NCBI GenBank assembly: GCA_903863255.1
Contig: CAIPBJ010000087.1
Span: 1-46,628, forward strand
Origin: an uncultured Methylophilaceae bacterium
GTDB lineage: Bacteria > Pseudomonadota > Gammaproteobacteria > Burkholderiales > Methylophilaceae
Direction: 5' to 3'
Length of the DNA: 46,628 bases
A program made the position numbers and the translations under genes. Positions 1 through 13,356 of the stretch are shown in pieces. Under the pieces are notes generated by a model. The model was not told the DNA's origin. It saw nothing but the letters and a program-made list of their open reading frames with translations, and ran no database searches. Positions within the stretch are counted from its first letter, which is position 1; every line of letters begins with the position of its first letter.

Positions 1-123
1 ATCAAGGATTAATGATAGCCCATATCTAACTGAGCGGTTAGCGATCAGGAATTTGTATCATTGACTCATTGCAATTGAGCTAATATTTGATTGAGCATGA
101 AGGCGTAAAAAGAGAAGACTGAT

Positions 124-215
124 TGGCGGAGAGGGAGGGATTTGAACCCTCGATACAGGTTGCCCTGTATGCCGAATTTCGAGTCCGGTGCATTCAACCA
201 CTCTGCCACCTCTCC
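124..215 (-). tRNA. tRNA-Ser (anticodon CGA)
   Basis: Read on the minus strand this folds as a class II tRNA with a long variable arm. The 7-bp acceptor stem GGAGAGG pairs with CCTCTCC, followed by discriminator G and an encoded CCA end. The anticodon stem CCGGA/TTCGG encloses the loop CTCGAAA, giving anticodon CGA for UCG codons. The variable arm pairs around TACAGG/CCTGTA, and the T loop carries GGTTCAAATCC. All identity features fit serine. It is a single tRNA gene with no other tRNA nearby. Confidence 0.97.
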
Positions 216-224
216 ATAAGTAGG

Positions 225-233
225 ATTTTAGCA
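225..233 (-). promoter_or_regulatory. candidate extended -10 of the tRNA-Ser gene
   Basis: On the minus strand TGCTAAAAT matches an extended -10 element (TGn followed by TAAAAT). It would place the start of transcription only a few bases upstream of the mature tRNA 5' end at 215. No clear -35 is seen, which is tolerated for extended -10 promoters. This is inference from the motif and spacing only. Confidence 0.35.
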
Positions 234-295
234 TTACAATCCTATTCTTCCGAACCTCTTTAAGAAGTCATTTAAAAAATGATTAGATTGACTGA

Positions 296-1702
296 ATGAG
301 AGCATTGATTTTATTTCTTTCCATACTCATTCTGGCTGGCTGCGACAAACCGGAGCCTAAGAAGGTCCCTTTGCCCTCCGTCGCTCAAAGCAAGGAATTG
401 GTCATCGTGACACATTACGGGCCAAACACGTATTATATTGACGGCGACAACCAATATGCAGGCCTGGAATACGATCTGGCAAAACTCTTTGCAGCTGACC
501 TCGGTGACGATTATCGAATAAAGTTCGTTGTCGTCGATACCGTTTCCCAGGTCATCCCTTCCTTGCTTCAGGGTAATGCCCATATTGCGGCAGCTGGGTT
601 GTCGATCACACCTCAACGGCAAAAGATCCTGAAATTTAGTATCCCCTATCAGAACGCTCAACAAGTTGTCGTCTACCGACAGGGGAAAGTCGAGCCGCCT
701 GAGGATATTGGCGATCTGGTTGGAAAGAACATTGCCGTTCCCTATGGAACAAGTTATTCAGAGGAATTGGAGACCCTAAAAAGGAAATACCCGAAACTGG
801 AATGGGAAGAGAAGAACAACGTCAGTACGGACGAGTTACTTGAATACGTCGCTAACGGCATCGTGGACTACACTCTTGCAGATGAGCATATCGTTTCGAT
901 GATGCAAAATTACTTTCCCGAACTGGGTCAGGGAATCAATGTGGGGGAGCCAGAAGAAATCGCATGGGCATTCCCTAAAAATTGTGATGACTGGCTATTT
1001 TCAAAAGCGAATGCCTTTTTCAAAAGAATAGCCAGCGACGGAACGCTTCGGAATCTGATTGACCGCTATTACGGGCATGCTGACAGACTGCAAGCCGTTG
1101 ATATTAATAAGTTCCTTGATAAATCAACGAACGTTTTGCCGAAGTATGTTGATATCTTTAAAGATGCCCAGGAAGTCACCGGAACCGACTGGCGACTGCT
1201 TGCGGCGATCAGCTATCAGGAATCCCACTGGGATGAGAGCAACACTTCACCCACCAACGTTCGCGGAATGATGATGCTAACTGAAGACACCGCCAAGAAA
1301 CTTGGCGTCACCGACCGACTGGATCCCAGGCAGAGTATATTGGCAGGGGCGAAATACCTGAATATCCTTAAGGAAAAGATTCCGGGACGCATCCAAGACC
1401 CAGACAGGACATGGATGGCTCTGGCTGCCTACAATATCGGATATTCACATCTGGAGGATGCAAGAGTCCTTGCTCAGCGCCTTAAACTGAATCCAGACAG
1501 TTGGGCAGACGTAAAACTGACCTTGCCTTTGCTCAATAAGGCAAAATATTACTCCACATTAAGGTTTGGCTACGCAAGTGGAGGGGCGCCCGTTATCTTC
1601 GTCGAATCGATTCGTACCTATAAGCAGATACTTGAGAAGTTCGAACCTGGACATGCCACCCCGCTCAAGAACTTCAACATGGCAATGCTGGATTTTTACT
1701 GA
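296..1702 (+). CDS. mltF: membrane-bound lytic murein transglycosylase F (MltF)
   Basis: MltF cleaves the glycan strand of peptidoglycan between MurNAc and GlcNAc, leaving 1,6-anhydroMurNAc ends, and is anchored at the outer membrane. The N-terminus is a lipoprotein signal ending in a lipobox (ILAGC, Cys at about residue 16). Residues about 35-260 form a solute-binding-protein family 3 domain, the regulatory half of MltF. Residues about 280-450 form a lysozyme-like SLT domain with catalytic Glu309 in SYQESHWD, then NVRGMMMLTEDTA and AAYNIGYSHLEDA. At 468 residues it is close to the usual family length. The upstream ATG at 279 runs into a stop, so the start at 296 is favoured, although its ribosome binding site is weak. 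It is convergent with serS. Confidence 0.93.
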   Translation: MRALILFLSILILAGCDKPEPKKVPLPSVAQSKELVIVTHYGPNTYYIDGDNQYAGLEYDLAKLFAADLGDDYRIKFVVVDTVSQVIPSLLQGNAHIAAAGLSITPQRQKILKFSIPYQNAQQVVVYRQGKVEPPEDIGDLVGKNIAVPYGTSYSEELETLKRKYPKLEWEEKNNVSTDELLEYVANGIVDYTLADEHIVSMMQNYFPELGQGINVGEPEEIAWAFPKNCDDWLFSKANAFFKRIASDGTLRNLIDRYYGHADRLQAVDINKFLDKSTNVLPKYVDIFKDAQEVTGTDWRLLAAISYQESHWDESNTSPTNVRGMMMLTEDTAKKLGVTDRLDPRQSILAGAKYLNILKEKIPGRIQDPDRTWMALAAYNIGYSHLEDARVLAQRLKLNPDSWADVKLTLPLLNKAKYYSTLRFGYASGGAPVIFVESIRTYKQILEKFEPGHATPLKNFNMAMLDFY

Positions 1703-1720
1703 GGTCTCAAAGCCTTGGAC

Positions 1721-3040
<1,320 letters not shown>

Positions 3041-4357
3041 CTATTTTTTTGCTTTTTTATCAAGTTCACGTAAATGAGACAATTTCTCGCTGATTTTACC
3101 CTCTAACCCGCGAGGAGTGGGATGATAAAATTGGACTGGGCCCATTTCATCGGGAAAATATTGCTCGCCGGCTGCATAGGCATCAGGCTCGTTATGCGCA
3201 TATCGGTATTCTTTGCCATAATCCAGCTCCTTCATGAGTTTTGTCGGCGCATTCCTCAAATGCAAGGGCACGGTCCTCGATTTATCAGAAGCCACATAGG
3301 CCTTGGCCTGATTATAGGCCATGTACGCTGCATTGCTCTTTGGAGCAACCGCACAATAGATAACCGCATTCGACAAAGCAAGCTCTCCCTCGGGAGAGCC
3401 TAATCGTTCGTATATCTGGCATGCTTCCAATGCCATCGTCTGGGCCCGTGGATCCGCAATGCCGATATCCTCGATTGCCATCCTGATGATTCGACGCCCA
3501 AGATAGAGGGGATCCGCACCGCCGTCCAGCATCCTCAGGAACCAGTACAAAGCCGCATCAGGATTGGATCCCCGCACGGATTTGTGTAGGGCCGATATCT
3601 GGTCATAAAACGCTTCGCCTCCCTTATCGAAACGGCGTAATTTACTGGCCATCGTGCTTTGCATGAATTCCAGATCGATATGAGATTTTCCGGCCGTTTC
3701 AGCGGCATTAAACAGGCCTTCAACAAAATTCAACAATCTTCTTGCATCCCCGTCGGCATAGGCCAGGATCTGCTGGGTCGCATCCTCGCTCAATTCGAAC
3801 AGGTTGTCATAAGCCGCTTTGGCTCGATTGAAAAGCTCGCTCAACTCCTGTTCGGATAAGGAATTCAAAACGAATACACTCGCCCGGCTAAGCAGGGCGC
3901 TATTGACTTCGAACGACGGATTCTCGGTGGTGGCTCCTATGAAGGTAATAAGGCCACTTTCCACATAAGGCAAGAAGGCATCTTGCTGCCCTTTGTTAAA
4001 GCGATGAACCTCGTCAACGAACAAAATGGTTTTTCTTCCAGACTGCTGCAGCGAGTGTTCGGCTCGTTCAACCGCTTCACGAATATCCTTGATGCCCGAC
4101 AACACGGCTGAGAGTGGGATGAATTCAGCATCCACGCTATTTGCTATCAAACGCGCCAGGGTGGTTTTGCCCACACCCGGTGGGCCCCATAGGATCATTG
4201 ACGGTAACTTGCCCGATTGAAAAGCCAGTCTTAATGGCTTGCCTGCTCCTAACAGATGCTTTTGACCAACGACCTCATCGATGTTCGCCGGACGCAACCG
4301 CTCGGCCAGGGGAGCTTGGGGCGCTTTGGGGGAAAATAAGCTAGTCAAGGCGAACAA
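3041..4357 (-). CDS. rarA: replication-associated recombination protein A (RarA/MgsA), AAA+ ATPase
   Basis: RarA is a clamp-loader-like AAA+ ATPase that acts at stalled replication forks with SSB. The sequence opens with [22 protein letters not shown], typical of the family. It then has Walker A GPPGVGKT (about residue 59), Walker B and sensor region [21 protein letters not shown], and sensor 1 [10 protein letters not shown] with an arginine-bearing LSR. The C-terminal half holds the MgsA tetramerisation domain with [19 protein letters not shown] and [16 protein letters not shown]. The length of 438 residues is normal. Its start abuts the lolA stop, in the standard lolA-rarA-serS order of gammaproteobacteria. 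Confidence 0.97.
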   Translation of the reverse strand: MFALTSLFSPKAPQAPLAERLRPANIDEVVGQKHLLGAGKPLRLAFQSGKLPSMILWGPPGVGKTTLARLIANSVDAEFIPLSAVLSGIKDIREAVERAEHSLQQSGRKTILFVDEVHRFNKGQQDAFLPYVESGLITFIGATTENPSFEVNSALLSRASVFVLNSLSEQELSELFNRAKAAYDNLFELSEDATQQILAYADGDARRLLNFVEGLFNAAETAGKSHIDLEFMQSTMASKLRRFDKGGEAFYDQISALHKSVRGSNPDAALYWFLRMLDGGADPLYLGRRIIRMAIEDIGIADPRAQTMALEACQIYERLGSPEGELALSNAVIYCAVAPKSNAAYMAYNQAKAYVASDKSRTVPLHLRNAPTKLMKELDYGKEYRYAHNEPDAYAAGEQYFPDEMGPVQFYHPTPRGLEGKISEKLSHLRELDKKAKK

Positions 4358-4972
4358 TCACTCGAACATGACGTCTGCTCCGGGAGGAGGAGTAAACTTG
4401 AAAACCGAAGCAGGGATTTTCTGGTTCCTTTCGATTTTCGAGAACTGGATAACCGTCTTGTTTCCAAAGTTATCGATCAACTGCATCTCGACCAGAGAAT
4501 CGCCATTAAAACCCAGCAGAAGATTTTCAAAGCTGCCTTCCTTATCCTTTGGGGTTGCCAATACCCACTCCAGTCCGTCCTTCGGGCTGCTGTCTTTGAG
4601 TTCATACAGTCTTTCGATATCCTTACCCCCAGCCAGCAATGCGGCCGGACTCGAGCCAAGTGCCTTATTCAGGTTCTGCGCCGTGACCTGGTTAAGGTCC
4701 GGATCAAATAACCACACTTTCTCCCCGTCCCCGACTATCTGCTGTATGTAGGGCTTGTTATAGTCCCAACGAAACTTGCCAGGCTTTTGGAGTTGCATGC
4801 TGCCATCGACTTCCTGGATTTTACGATTCTGCTTATCGAAAACCTCCTGATGGAACGAGGCACGCAGGGATGTCACGTTTTGGAGGTAATCCTTGAGTTT
4901 TTCGAGGCCGGCAGCATTGGCTAAATTAGTTAACAGTAAGCACGTTATAAGCAATAGGGTTTTCATAATCAT
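4358..4972 (-). CDS. lolA: outer-membrane lipoprotein carrier protein LolA
   Basis: LolA is the periplasmic chaperone that takes lipoproteins released by LolCDE and hands them to LolB at the outer membrane. The N-terminus is a Sec signal peptide ending near NLANA, so the mature protein starts at about [10 protein letters not shown]. The segment [21 protein letters not shown] followed by [15 protein letters not shown] is the classic start of the LolA fold, and [24 protein letters not shown] follows. The length of 204 residues is typical. The start ATG overlaps the ftsK stop by ATGA, implying translational coupling. An in-frame ATG two codons later (4966) is a possible alternative start. Confidence 0.96.
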   Translation of the reverse strand: MIMKTLLLITCLLLTNLANAAGLEKLKDYLQNVTSLRASFHQEVFDKQNRKIQEVDGSMQLQKPGKFRWDYNKPYIQQIVGDGEKVWLFDPDLNQVTAQNLNKALGSSPAALLAGGKDIERLYELKDSSPKDGLEWVLATPKDKEGSFENLLLGFNGDSLVEMQLIDNFGNKTVIQFSKIERNQKIPASVFKFTPPPGADVMFE

Positions 4973-7260
4973 TCGTTGTGGTTAGGGGCGAGCACTTCGC
5001 GGTTTCCATTACTTTGCATCGACGAGACCAATCCGGCACGTTCCATCTCTTCGATCAAACGAGCGGCACGGTTATATCCTATCCTTAAGTGTCGCTGAAC
5101 CGCCGAGATCGAGGCCCTTCTTGTTCTAAGCACGATGGCGACGGCTTCATCATAAAGTGGATCCGTTTCATTCGAAGCTGAAGAAGGATCCAGGGACTCT
5201 CCTCCTTCTTCATTGGCTCCCGTTAGAATGCTTTCAATGTAATTTGGTTCACCCAATGATTTGATGTGCTCGACGACACGATGCACTTCAGCATCGGAAA
5301 CAAAGGCACCGTGAATACGTTGGGGATAAGAGGTTCCAGGAGGCTGGTAGAGCATGTCGCCTTGACCAAGGAGCGCCTCCGCCCCCATCTGATCGAGAAT
5401 TGTTCTCGAATCGATTTTACTGGAAACCTGAAATGCAATCCGAGTCGGGATATTCGCTTTGATCAGACCCGTGATGACGTCCACGGAAGGTCGCTGCGTC
5501 GCGACCACAAGATGGATTCCGCAAGCCCTTGCTTTCTGTGCAAGTCTCGCAATGGGCTCTTCCACTTTTTTCCCAACCACCATCATTAGATCCGCCAGTT
5601 CGTCGATGACCACGACTATCGTCGGCAACTCTTCCAAGGGCTCGGGACTTTCTGGAGTAAGGGTGAACGGATGAGGGATAGGGTTGCCTTCCTTTTCTGC
5701 GTCTCGAACTCGCTGGTTATAACCCGCAAGATTACGAACACCCAGAACGGACATCAGCTTGTATCGCCTTTCCATTTCAGCCACACACCAATTCAGCGCA
5801 TTGGCCGCTTGTCGCATGTCGGTAATCACAGGGGCAAGCAGGTGGGCGATGCCTTCGTAGACGGAAAGCTCCAACATTTTCGGGTCGATCAATATAAGCC
5901 TGACTCGACTGGGTTCTGCCTTGTAGAGCAGGCTCAGTATCATGGCGTTGATGGCAACGGACTTGCCCGATCCCGTGGTCCCAGCAACCAGCACATGAGG
6001 CATTTTTGCAAGGTCGGCTACCACAGGCTTCCCGGCGATGTCCTTTCCTAAAGCGATTGCCAAGGGCGAATGGACATCTGCATAGACTTGAGAGCCAAGG
6101 ATCTCGGACAAGAAAACAATCTGACGTTTTGGATTGGGAATTTCCAACCCCATGCAGCTTTTGCCAGGAATGGTTTCAACCATCCGGATGCTGACAACGG
6201 ATAATGCCCGTGCAAGATCCTTGGAAAGGTTGGCAACCTGACTTCCCTTAACCCCCGCGGCAGGTTCCAGTTCATACCTCGTGATGACTGGCCCAGGCAA
6301 GGCAGCCAGCACCTTGACCTCGATATCGAAATCCTTGAGCTTTCTTTCTATGAGCCGCGAGGTGAATTCAAGCGTTTCGGGGGACTGCACCTCGACTTCG
6401 GCATGCGGTTCGTCGAGCAGATGCAAAGGAGGAAGGGGCGAGTCAGGCAATGTTTCAAACAAAGGCACTTGCCTCTCCTTTTCCTCTCTGTCGCTTTTCA
6501 GGATTTCTAGGGAAGGCGTTTCAATGACGATAGGCGGCCGGTCCTCGTTTCGCTTACGCTCGCTTTCTACGAATTCCTCTCTTTGTAGCTCGGCCACTCG
6601 TCCAACTTTCCTGTCCCTTCTGTCCTGGATTTTGGTTTTGATCGACTGATAGATGAACTCAAGGAAATAGCCGATCTTTTCAGCGATGAGAATCCACGAC
6701 CACCCCGTGAACAAACTGAACCCGACGGCGAACAAAGCGAAAAAAGCCAAGGTCGAACCTGTAAATCCGAGAATCTCTCGTAGAATCTGATCGGATATCA
6801 CCCCGACCAAGCCACCTGGATCCTGAGGCAGCTCAACAGCCAGTTTGACAATATGGCCGGATTCTAAAGCGCACGAGGAAATGAGCAACAAGCCAAATCC
6901 AATAAAATTGAACAGCAGCAAGGTCTGCTTACTTTTTGCTACGACGTCCAATCGAAGGTAGACCAGCCATATGCCATAGAAAGCAAAGATCACCCACCAC
7001 CAGGCCGAGAAACCAAACAAGTAAAGCAGCATGTCCGATAGCCAGGCGCCAAGCGCGCCCCCGGCATTATGGATGATTGCATCCTCACTCGCGCTATGAG
7101 ACCAGGACGGATCATTTCGATAAAATGTAAATAACACAATGGTGAGATATATTCCCACGACGACTAAGGCAAACCACCAGGCTTCTTTGACAATGCCATG
7201 GCTGACAGCCGGCGAATCGCTTGCTGTCTTTTTGATTGGATTGGACTTATTAAAAAACAA
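4969..7260 (-). CDS. ftsK: DNA translocase FtsK
   Basis: FtsK is the septal DNA pump that clears and aligns chromosome termini and activates XerCD at dif. The N-terminal 200 or so residues contain four membrane segments, for example near [20 protein letters not shown] short charged linker follows, much shorter than in E. coli. The motor has Walker A GTTGSGKS (about residue 430), Walker [15 protein letters not shown] and the conserved [23 protein letters not shown]. The C-terminal gamma winged helix, [20 protein letters not shown], reads KOPS sites. At 763 residues it matches the short-linker form common outside enterobacteria. It heads the ftsK-lolA-rarA-serS operon and is divergent from trxB. 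Confidence 0.97.
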   Translation of the reverse strand: MFFNKSNPIKKTASDSPAVSHGIVKEAWWFALVVVGIYLTIVLFTFYRNDPSWSHSASEDAIIHNAGGALGAWLSDMLLYLFGFSAWWWVIFAFYGIWLVYLRLDVVAKSKQTLLLFNFIGFGLLLISSCALESGHIVKLAVELPQDPGGLVGVISDQILREILGFTGSTLAFFALFAVGFSLFTGWSWILIAEKIGYFLEFIYQSIKTKIQDRRDRKVGRVAELQREEFVESERKRNEDRPPIVIETPSLEILKSDREEKERQVPLFETLPDSPLPPLHLLDEPHAEVEVQSPETLEFTSRLIERKLKDFDIEVKVLAALPGPVITRYELEPAAGVKGSQVANLSKDLARALSVVSIRMVETIPGKSCMGLEIPNPKRQIVFLSEILGSQVYADVHSPLAIALGKDIAGKPVVADLAKMPHVLVAGTTGSGKSVAINAMILSLLYKAEPSRVRLILIDPKMLELSVYEGIAHLLAPVITDMRQAANALNWCVAEMERRYKLMSVLGVRNLAGYNQRVRDAEKEGNPIPHPFTLTPESPEPLEELPTIVVVIDELADLMMVVGKKVEEPIARLAQKARACGIHLVVATQRPSVDVITGLIKANIPTRIAFQVSSKIDSRTILDQMGAEALLGQGDMLYQPPGTSYPQRIHGAFVSDAEVHRVVEHIKSLGEPNYIESILTGANEEGGESLDPSSASNETDPLYDEAVAIVLRTRRASISAVQRHLRIGYNRAARLIEEMERAGLVSSMQSNGNREVLAPNHNE

Positions 7261-8671
<1,411 letters not shown>

Positions 8672-8751
8672 TGCAAAAATTGATAACCTTGTAAACCATC
8701 GTAAATAACGCTTTTGAAGACTCCTATTTCGGTGGTTTACTACACTAACCT

Positions 8752-9291
8752 TTGGATAAGAAAAAAGACACCTTGGACGAACACGCACTGTTCCATGAAG
8801 CAGTGAAAGACGCTCGCCCAATAAAAACCGAGCGTATCCACCACGCACCCCCTCCGCCCAAGCCAGTACCGAAACAGTTCATCCGTGACGAGCAGCAGGC
8901 ACTGGTCGACTCGTTAAGCGATGACTATATTCCTTCCCATGAATTAGAAAGCGGCGAAGAACTGCTTTATCTCAGAGATGGCCAGTCACCGATCATACTG
9001 AGCAAACTGCGAAAAGGACATTGGGTAGTTCAAGCCTCAATCGATCTCCATGGACTGGTGAGTGAAGAAGCAAGACTCTATGTTTCGGATTTTATCAGTG
9101 CATGCAAAAAAAGAGGATTTCGTTGTGTAAGGATAGTTCATGGCAAGGGCCTCGGCTCAAAGAACCGTGAACCTGTTTTGAAAAACAAACTCAGAAACTG
9201 GCTGATCCAGAAAGATGAAGTCATCGCCTATGCCCAGGCACGCCAGCAGGATGGAGGAAGCGGTGCGGTTCTGGTGCTTCTCAAAGGTTAA
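8752..9291 (+). CDS. Smr-domain protein (SmrA-like putative endonuclease)
   Basis: The C-terminal 85 or so residues form an Smr (MutS2-related) domain, with IDLHGLVSEEAR at its start, VRIVHGKGLGSK carrying the HGKG signature, and a closing GAVLVLLKG. Stand-alone Smr proteins of this size are nucleic-acid nucleases or nickases; E. coli SmrA is the closest named relative. The N-terminal part is charged and proline-rich and ends in DDYIPSHELESGEELLYLRDG, a segment typical of the SmrA subgroup. The start is TTG with no strong ribosome binding site. The length is 179 residues. The gene follows trxB by 80 bases and is convergent with kdpE. The cellular role is not established. Confidence 0.88.
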   Translation: MDKKKDTLDEHALFHEAVKDARPIKTERIHHAPPPPKPVPKQFIRDEQQALVDSLSDDYIPSHELESGEELLYLRDGQSPIILSKLRKGHWVVQASIDLHGLVSEEARLYVSDFISACKKRGFRCVRIVHGKGLGSKNREPVLKNKLRNWLIQKDEVIAYAQARQQDGGSGAVLVLLKG

Positions 9292-9306
9292 TGAAATCAG
9301 GGATCT

Positions 9307-10005
9307 TCATAAGATGAAGCGATAGCCAACGCTTGATTCAGTCATAATATGTTTGGGTTGTGACGGAAGATCTTCAATCTTTTTTCTAAGTCGCCCCATG
9401 TAAATACGGACATAATGTACATCTTCACTATGGGAAGGGCCCCAAACGGATTTAAGAATCTGTTTTTGGGTGAGGACACAATCAGGATTGGATGCCATAT
9501 AGGTTAGAAGACGGTATTCGATCGGGGTGAGATGCAATATCTTTCCATTTCGCTCAACAATACGCTTTTGCCAGTCGATACGGACACTGCCAAACTCAAT
9601 CACGCCTTGATTCTCATTTTTGCCTGATGTTCTTCGTCTTAGATGTGCCCTGATCCGGGCGATAAGTTCAGCGACCCCAAAAGGTTTAGTCAAGTAGTCA
9701 TCTGCTCCGGCATCCAGCGCTCGAACTTTCTCTTTCTCTTCCGTTCTTGCAGATAAGATGAGGATGGGTATTTCAGACCAGTTCCGGATGTCATGAATAA
9801 AATCCACACCCTCGCCATCAGGTAGTCCAAGATCCAGGACAATAATATCCGGGTGCCTTGTTGCGGCTTCAATGAGTCCACGCTTAATCGTATCCGATTC
9901 ATGAACAACGCAACCTTCGGCCTCAAGCGCCATTCTTACAAATCGACGTATCTGTATTTCATCTTCAATCAGAATCACTACAGGTTTAGTGGAATCTCCA
10001 GCCAT
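9307..10005 (-). CDS. kdpE: KdpE, response regulator of the kdp operon
   Basis: KdpE is the OmpR-family DNA-binding partner of KdpD and activates kdp transcription when potassium is limiting. Residues 1-120 form the receiver domain, with acidic pocket IEDE near residue 14, phospho-acceptor Asp58 in IIVLDLGLPDG and Lys in the YLTKPFG loop. The C-terminal winged helix runs from VIEFGSVRIDWQKRIVERN to VGYRFIL, with HLTPIEYRLLTYMASNPDCV. The length of 232 residues is normal. The start ATG shares one base with the kdpD stop (TAATG), implying translational coupling. It is the last gene of the locus. Confidence 0.96.
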   Translation of the reverse strand: MAGDSTKPVVILIEDEIQIRRFVRMALEAEGCVVHESDTIKRGLIEAATRHPDIIVLDLGLPDGEGVDFIHDIRNWSEIPILILSARTEEKEKVRALDAGADDYLTKPFGVAELIARIRAHLRRRTSGKNENQGVIEFGSVRIDWQKRIVERNGKILHLTPIEYRLLTYMASNPDCVLTQKQILKSVWGPSHSEDVHYVRIYMGRLRKKIEDLPSQPKHIMTESSVGYRFIL

Positions 10006-12731
10006 TATTTCTCCAACCCAGCAACATCCATTTCAGGCTCAATTTCTGGTGGTGTTCCCTTAGTTAAGCTAAGTATAAATCTGGCCCCTCCAGTACTTTT
10101 ATTTTCGGCTCGGATAGTGCCTCCATGTGCTTCAATTATTGCCCTGCAAATCGCGAGCCCAAGTCCTACTCCTGGCGTCGCGCTCTCCTTCTCGCCTCGT
10201 TCAAATTTTTTAAATATTTCCTCTTCTCTTCCTTGAGGCAATCCGGGTCCATTGTCTTCAACGTAGACATTGACCACGGTTCCGCCATCAGCAGCCGTTA
10301 TTTTTATCTCACTTCCCTTTGGGGTATATTTAGCAGCATTTTCCAGAAGATTGCAAAAAACCCGTTCCATAAGCACGGAATCTATCTTAAGAAGAGGCAA
10401 GTTTTCTTCAAGATTAACCATGACTTTATAATCTTCCAGCATGGCTTTTTCCTCTCGAAGCGAAGTCTCAACGACTTCATCGATAAAACTCCATTGCTGA
10501 TTGAGTTTGACCTTCCCTGCCTGAAGGCGGGCCATATCCAACAAATTATTGACAAGAGCGGTCATGCGCATGGCTTCCATTCGCATGGCAGAAGCGATTT
10601 CCAGTTGCTGTGAATCAAGCGGAGGCTTGGTCATTGCCATTGAATCAGCCAGCCCCACCAATATACTAAGTGGCGTGCGTAAATCATGAGATATAGCGGA
10701 CAGTAAGGAATTACGCAATCGCTCGGATTCCATCGTCACGATGGTGGACTGGGCAATTTCCACATAATGGATCCGCTCTAATGCTATGGCAATCAATCGT
10801 GCAAACGTATCCAACAGTCTCCTTTGTTCTGGCGTCATCAGATTCTCACTGTCAGATGGCTCAAAAGCAAAAATCCCACGAACCCGCATGGGCGCTTTCA
10901 GCGGCAAATAGAGTACAGGGCTTCCTGGTAGTGTATCTGTTCCATTGCCTGCTGGCTCTTCGTGGTCAAACGCCCATTGGGCAATGCTGATATCTATAAC
11001 AGGTGGCTTGGTGGTTGCAGCAATAGGCGACTTCAGTTTATCTTCCATGTCAGACAAAACAACTGGCTCAGAGAGAATAATTGAGGCCTTTGCGCCAAAT
11101 TGAGACTCAATGAATCTGCCTGAAATCTCTGCGATCTGTTCGGGTACAAGCGCGCCAGACAAGTCTCTCGACATTTCGTAGAGCGCCCTGAATCGGTTCT
11201 CTCGGCTTTGTGCTATTTTTGCCTGGTATTTGAGTCCGGCAGTGAGCTGCCCTGTGATCAGCCCAACAGCAAGCATGATAAAGAAAGTCATCAAGTACTG
11301 AACGTCACTGACAGCAAAAGAAAACCTTGGTGGCACATAAAAAAAATCGAACGCGGCAACACTTAAGAACGAAGCGAGTACAGCAGGACCCCTCCCTAAT
11401 TTCAGTGCTACAAATACCACAGTCAGTAGAAATAACATCACGATATTTGAAAGTTCAAATACTGTATTCAATGGAGCGGAGATCAGGGTTGTCACGGCAC
11501 AGGCTAGCGCCGCCCATGCGTAGTTCTGCCAATCGTTTTCCATCCTATCAACTTGGCTTTGAAGCACCTGCTGGATCAGACCATGACGATTCGAACTCTC
11601 TCTCGATATGAGGATTACATCCAGGTCAGATGCCAGGGCACCCACCTTTTCAACAAACGTTCTTCGCCAAGGCCTCCAAGAACGAAGGTGATCCCGACCA
11701 GCCATGAGAATAACAAGGTTGTGCTGCCGAGCATATTGAACGGCAATCAAGGCAGCATCGCTTCCAGACAGGCTTGCGGTTTCGGCTCCCATATCCTGTG
11801 CTTGTTTAAGTATTTTAAGTGTTTGGTGACGTTTAGATTCTGGAAGACTTTGCAATTCTGGTGTTTCAATGTAAATCACGTGCCAGGGGGCATCCAGCAA
11901 TCCTGCAAGACGAGCCGCACTTCTTACGATCTTTTCACTTCCCACTCCGGAACTGATGCAAGCAAGTATGGATTCCCTCGCCTTCCATACAGGTAGAACA
12001 GACGAATCACGGCGGTATTGCTGCATTTCCTCATCCACACGGTCAGCCGTTCGTCGTAAGGCCAGTTCCCTTAAAGCGATCAGATTACCCTTGCGAAAGA
12101 AGTTCTGGATAGCACGCTCCGCTTGCTGTGGAAGATATACTTTACCTTCCTTCAGTCGTTGCAAAAGCTCGTCTGGCGGAAGATCGACCAGAACCACTTC
12201 ATCAGCCTCCTCGAATACCCTGTCTGGTATGGTTTCCCAAACGTTGATTCCAGTAATTCCGCTCACTACGTCATTGAGCGTCTCCAGATGCTGCACATTG
12301 ACGGTTGAGCATACATCGATGCCAGATGCGAGAAGTTCTTCCACATCCTGCCACCTTTTTGGATGCCGGGAACCAGCCACATTAGAGTGAGCAAGTTCAT
12401 CCACAAGAATAATTTCCGGTTTACGGGCTAAGGCTGCATCAAGATCAAACTCTTTGAGAATCCGGTCCCTGTAAGGAATCTCCTTCAGCGGCAGGATCTC
12501 TTGCCCTTCCGTCATGGCTTCGGTTTCTTTACGGCCATGGGTTTCTATGACCCCGACAACCACATCCACACCTTGAGAGCGCATCTGGCGCGCAGCAGCA
12601 AGCATCGCATAGGTTTTACCGACCCCCGCAGAGGCTCCAAAGAATAACTTTAATTTCCCTCGACTTGCTTTCTTTTCCTTGCGTTGAACCAACTCAAGCA
12701 ATTCATCGGGATCAGGTCGTTGATTTGTCAT
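10005..12731 (-). CDS. kdpD: KdpD, potassium-responsive sensor histidine kinase
   Basis: KdpD is the inner-membrane sensor that phosphorylates KdpE. The N-terminal cytoplasmic KdpD domain carries Walker A GASAGVGKT (about residue 32) and the segment VIETHGRKETEAM. A USP-like domain follows near residues 250-370. Four closely spaced membrane segments (DUF4118) lie at about 400-500, then a GAF-like region. The HisKA motif SAISHDLRTPLSILVG holds the phospho-acceptor His, and the ATPase domain has NLLENAAKYTPKG, DNGPGLP and GVGLGLAIC. At 908 residues it is complete. It starts 36 bases after the kdpC stop with a weak ribosome binding site. Confidence 0.97.
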   Translation of the reverse strand: MTNQRPDPDELLELVQRKEKKASRGKLKLFFGASAGVGKTYAMLAAARQMRSQGVDVVVGVIETHGRKETEAMTEGQEILPLKEIPYRDRILKEFDLDAALARKPEIILVDELAHSNVAGSRHPKRWQDVEELLASGIDVCSTVNVQHLETLNDVVSGITGINVWETIPDRVFEEADEVVLVDLPPDELLQRLKEGKVYLPQQAERAIQNFFRKGNLIALRELALRRTADRVDEEMQQYRRDSSVLPVWKARESILACISSGVGSEKIVRSAARLAGLLDAPWHVIYIETPELQSLPESKRHQTLKILKQAQDMGAETASLSGSDAALIAVQYARQHNLVILMAGRDHLRSWRPWRRTFVEKVGALASDLDVILISRESSNRHGLIQQVLQSQVDRMENDWQNYAWAALACAVTTLISAPLNTVFELSNIVMLFLLTVVFVALKLGRGPAVLASFLSVAAFDFFYVPPRFSFAVSDVQYLMTFFIMLAVGLITGQLTAGLKYQAKIAQSRENRFRALYEMSRDLSGALVPEQIAEISGRFIESQFGAKASIILSEPVVLSDMEDKLKSPIAATTKPPVIDISIAQWAFDHEEPAGNGTDTLPGSPVLYLPLKAPMRVRGIFAFEPSDSENLMTPEQRRLLDTFARLIAIALERIHYVEIAQSTIVTMESERLRNSLLSAISHDLRTPLSILVGLADSMAMTKPPLDSQQLEIASAMRMEAMRMTALVNNLLDMARLQAGKVKLNQQWSFIDEVVETSLREEKAMLEDYKVMVNLEENLPLLKIDSVLMERVFCNLLENAAKYTPKGSEIKITAADGGTVVNVYVEDNGPGLPQGREEEIFKKFERGEKESATPGVGLGLAICRAIIEAHGGTIRAENKSTGGARFILSLTKGTPPEIEPEMDVAGLEK

Positions 12732-12767
12732 GGCTTAGGATTATATAGAATGTAAGCTTATCAGCAT

Positions 12768-13343
12768 TTATTTAAGTTCCGCATCAAGGTCCAGGTTAAG
12801 AGCAAGCACATTGACCCTGGCCTCACCAAGGAACCCGAACAGACGGGAGTCAGTATGTTTGATCACCAGTTGATGCAACTGTTCATAATTAAGATTTCGA
12901 GCCTTCGCTACACGCTTGATTTGATATTCTGCTGCCGCTGGACTAATTTCAGGATCCAGTCCACTGGCTGATGAAGTCACTAAATCAATCGGTACCGGTT
13001 GCGCGTTCGCTGGATCGGCTTCTCTTAAGGCATTGATGCGCGCTTTCACCGCCTCTGCCAGCGCCGGGTTCAATGGCCCCATATTGGAGCCCCCTGAGGC
13101 AACACCATTATTTGGATACGGCGCAGTTGCAGAGGGCCGCCCCCAAAAATATTGAGAACCTGAGAAGTTCTGGCCAATCAGAGCGGAACCGACAACTTTG
13201 CCGTCTTTTTCTAACAGACTCCCGTTAGCAGCCGATGGAAAGAATATTTGAGCGATAACCGTGACCGCTAGCGGATAAACCATACCTGTCAATACGGACA
13301 ACAACAGAAAAAGAGTAATTGCAGGACGTAAAATTGTTTTCAT
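12768..13343 (-). CDS. kdpC: KdpC, accessory subunit of the potassium-transporting ATPase
   Basis: KdpC is the single-span inner-membrane subunit that stabilises the KdpA-KdpB interaction and affects nucleotide affinity. One N-terminal membrane segment, [21 protein letters not shown], is followed by a periplasmic domain with the family blocks [20 protein letters not shown] and [20 protein letters not shown]. The C-terminus, [19 protein letters not shown], is typical. The length of 191 residues is normal. AAAGGA lies at good spacing before the ATG, 13 bases after the kdpB stop. Confidence 0.97.
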   Translation of the reverse strand: MKTILRPAITLFLLLSVLTGMVYPLAVTVIAQIFFPSAANGSLLEKDGKVVGSALIGQNFSGSQYFWGRPSATAPYPNNGVASGGSNMGPLNPALAEAVKARINALREADPANAQPVPIDLVTSSASGLDPEISPAAAEYQIKRVAKARNLNYEQLHQLVIKHTDSRLFGFLGEARVNVLALNLDLDAELK

Positions 13344-13356
13344 TGTATTTCCTTTC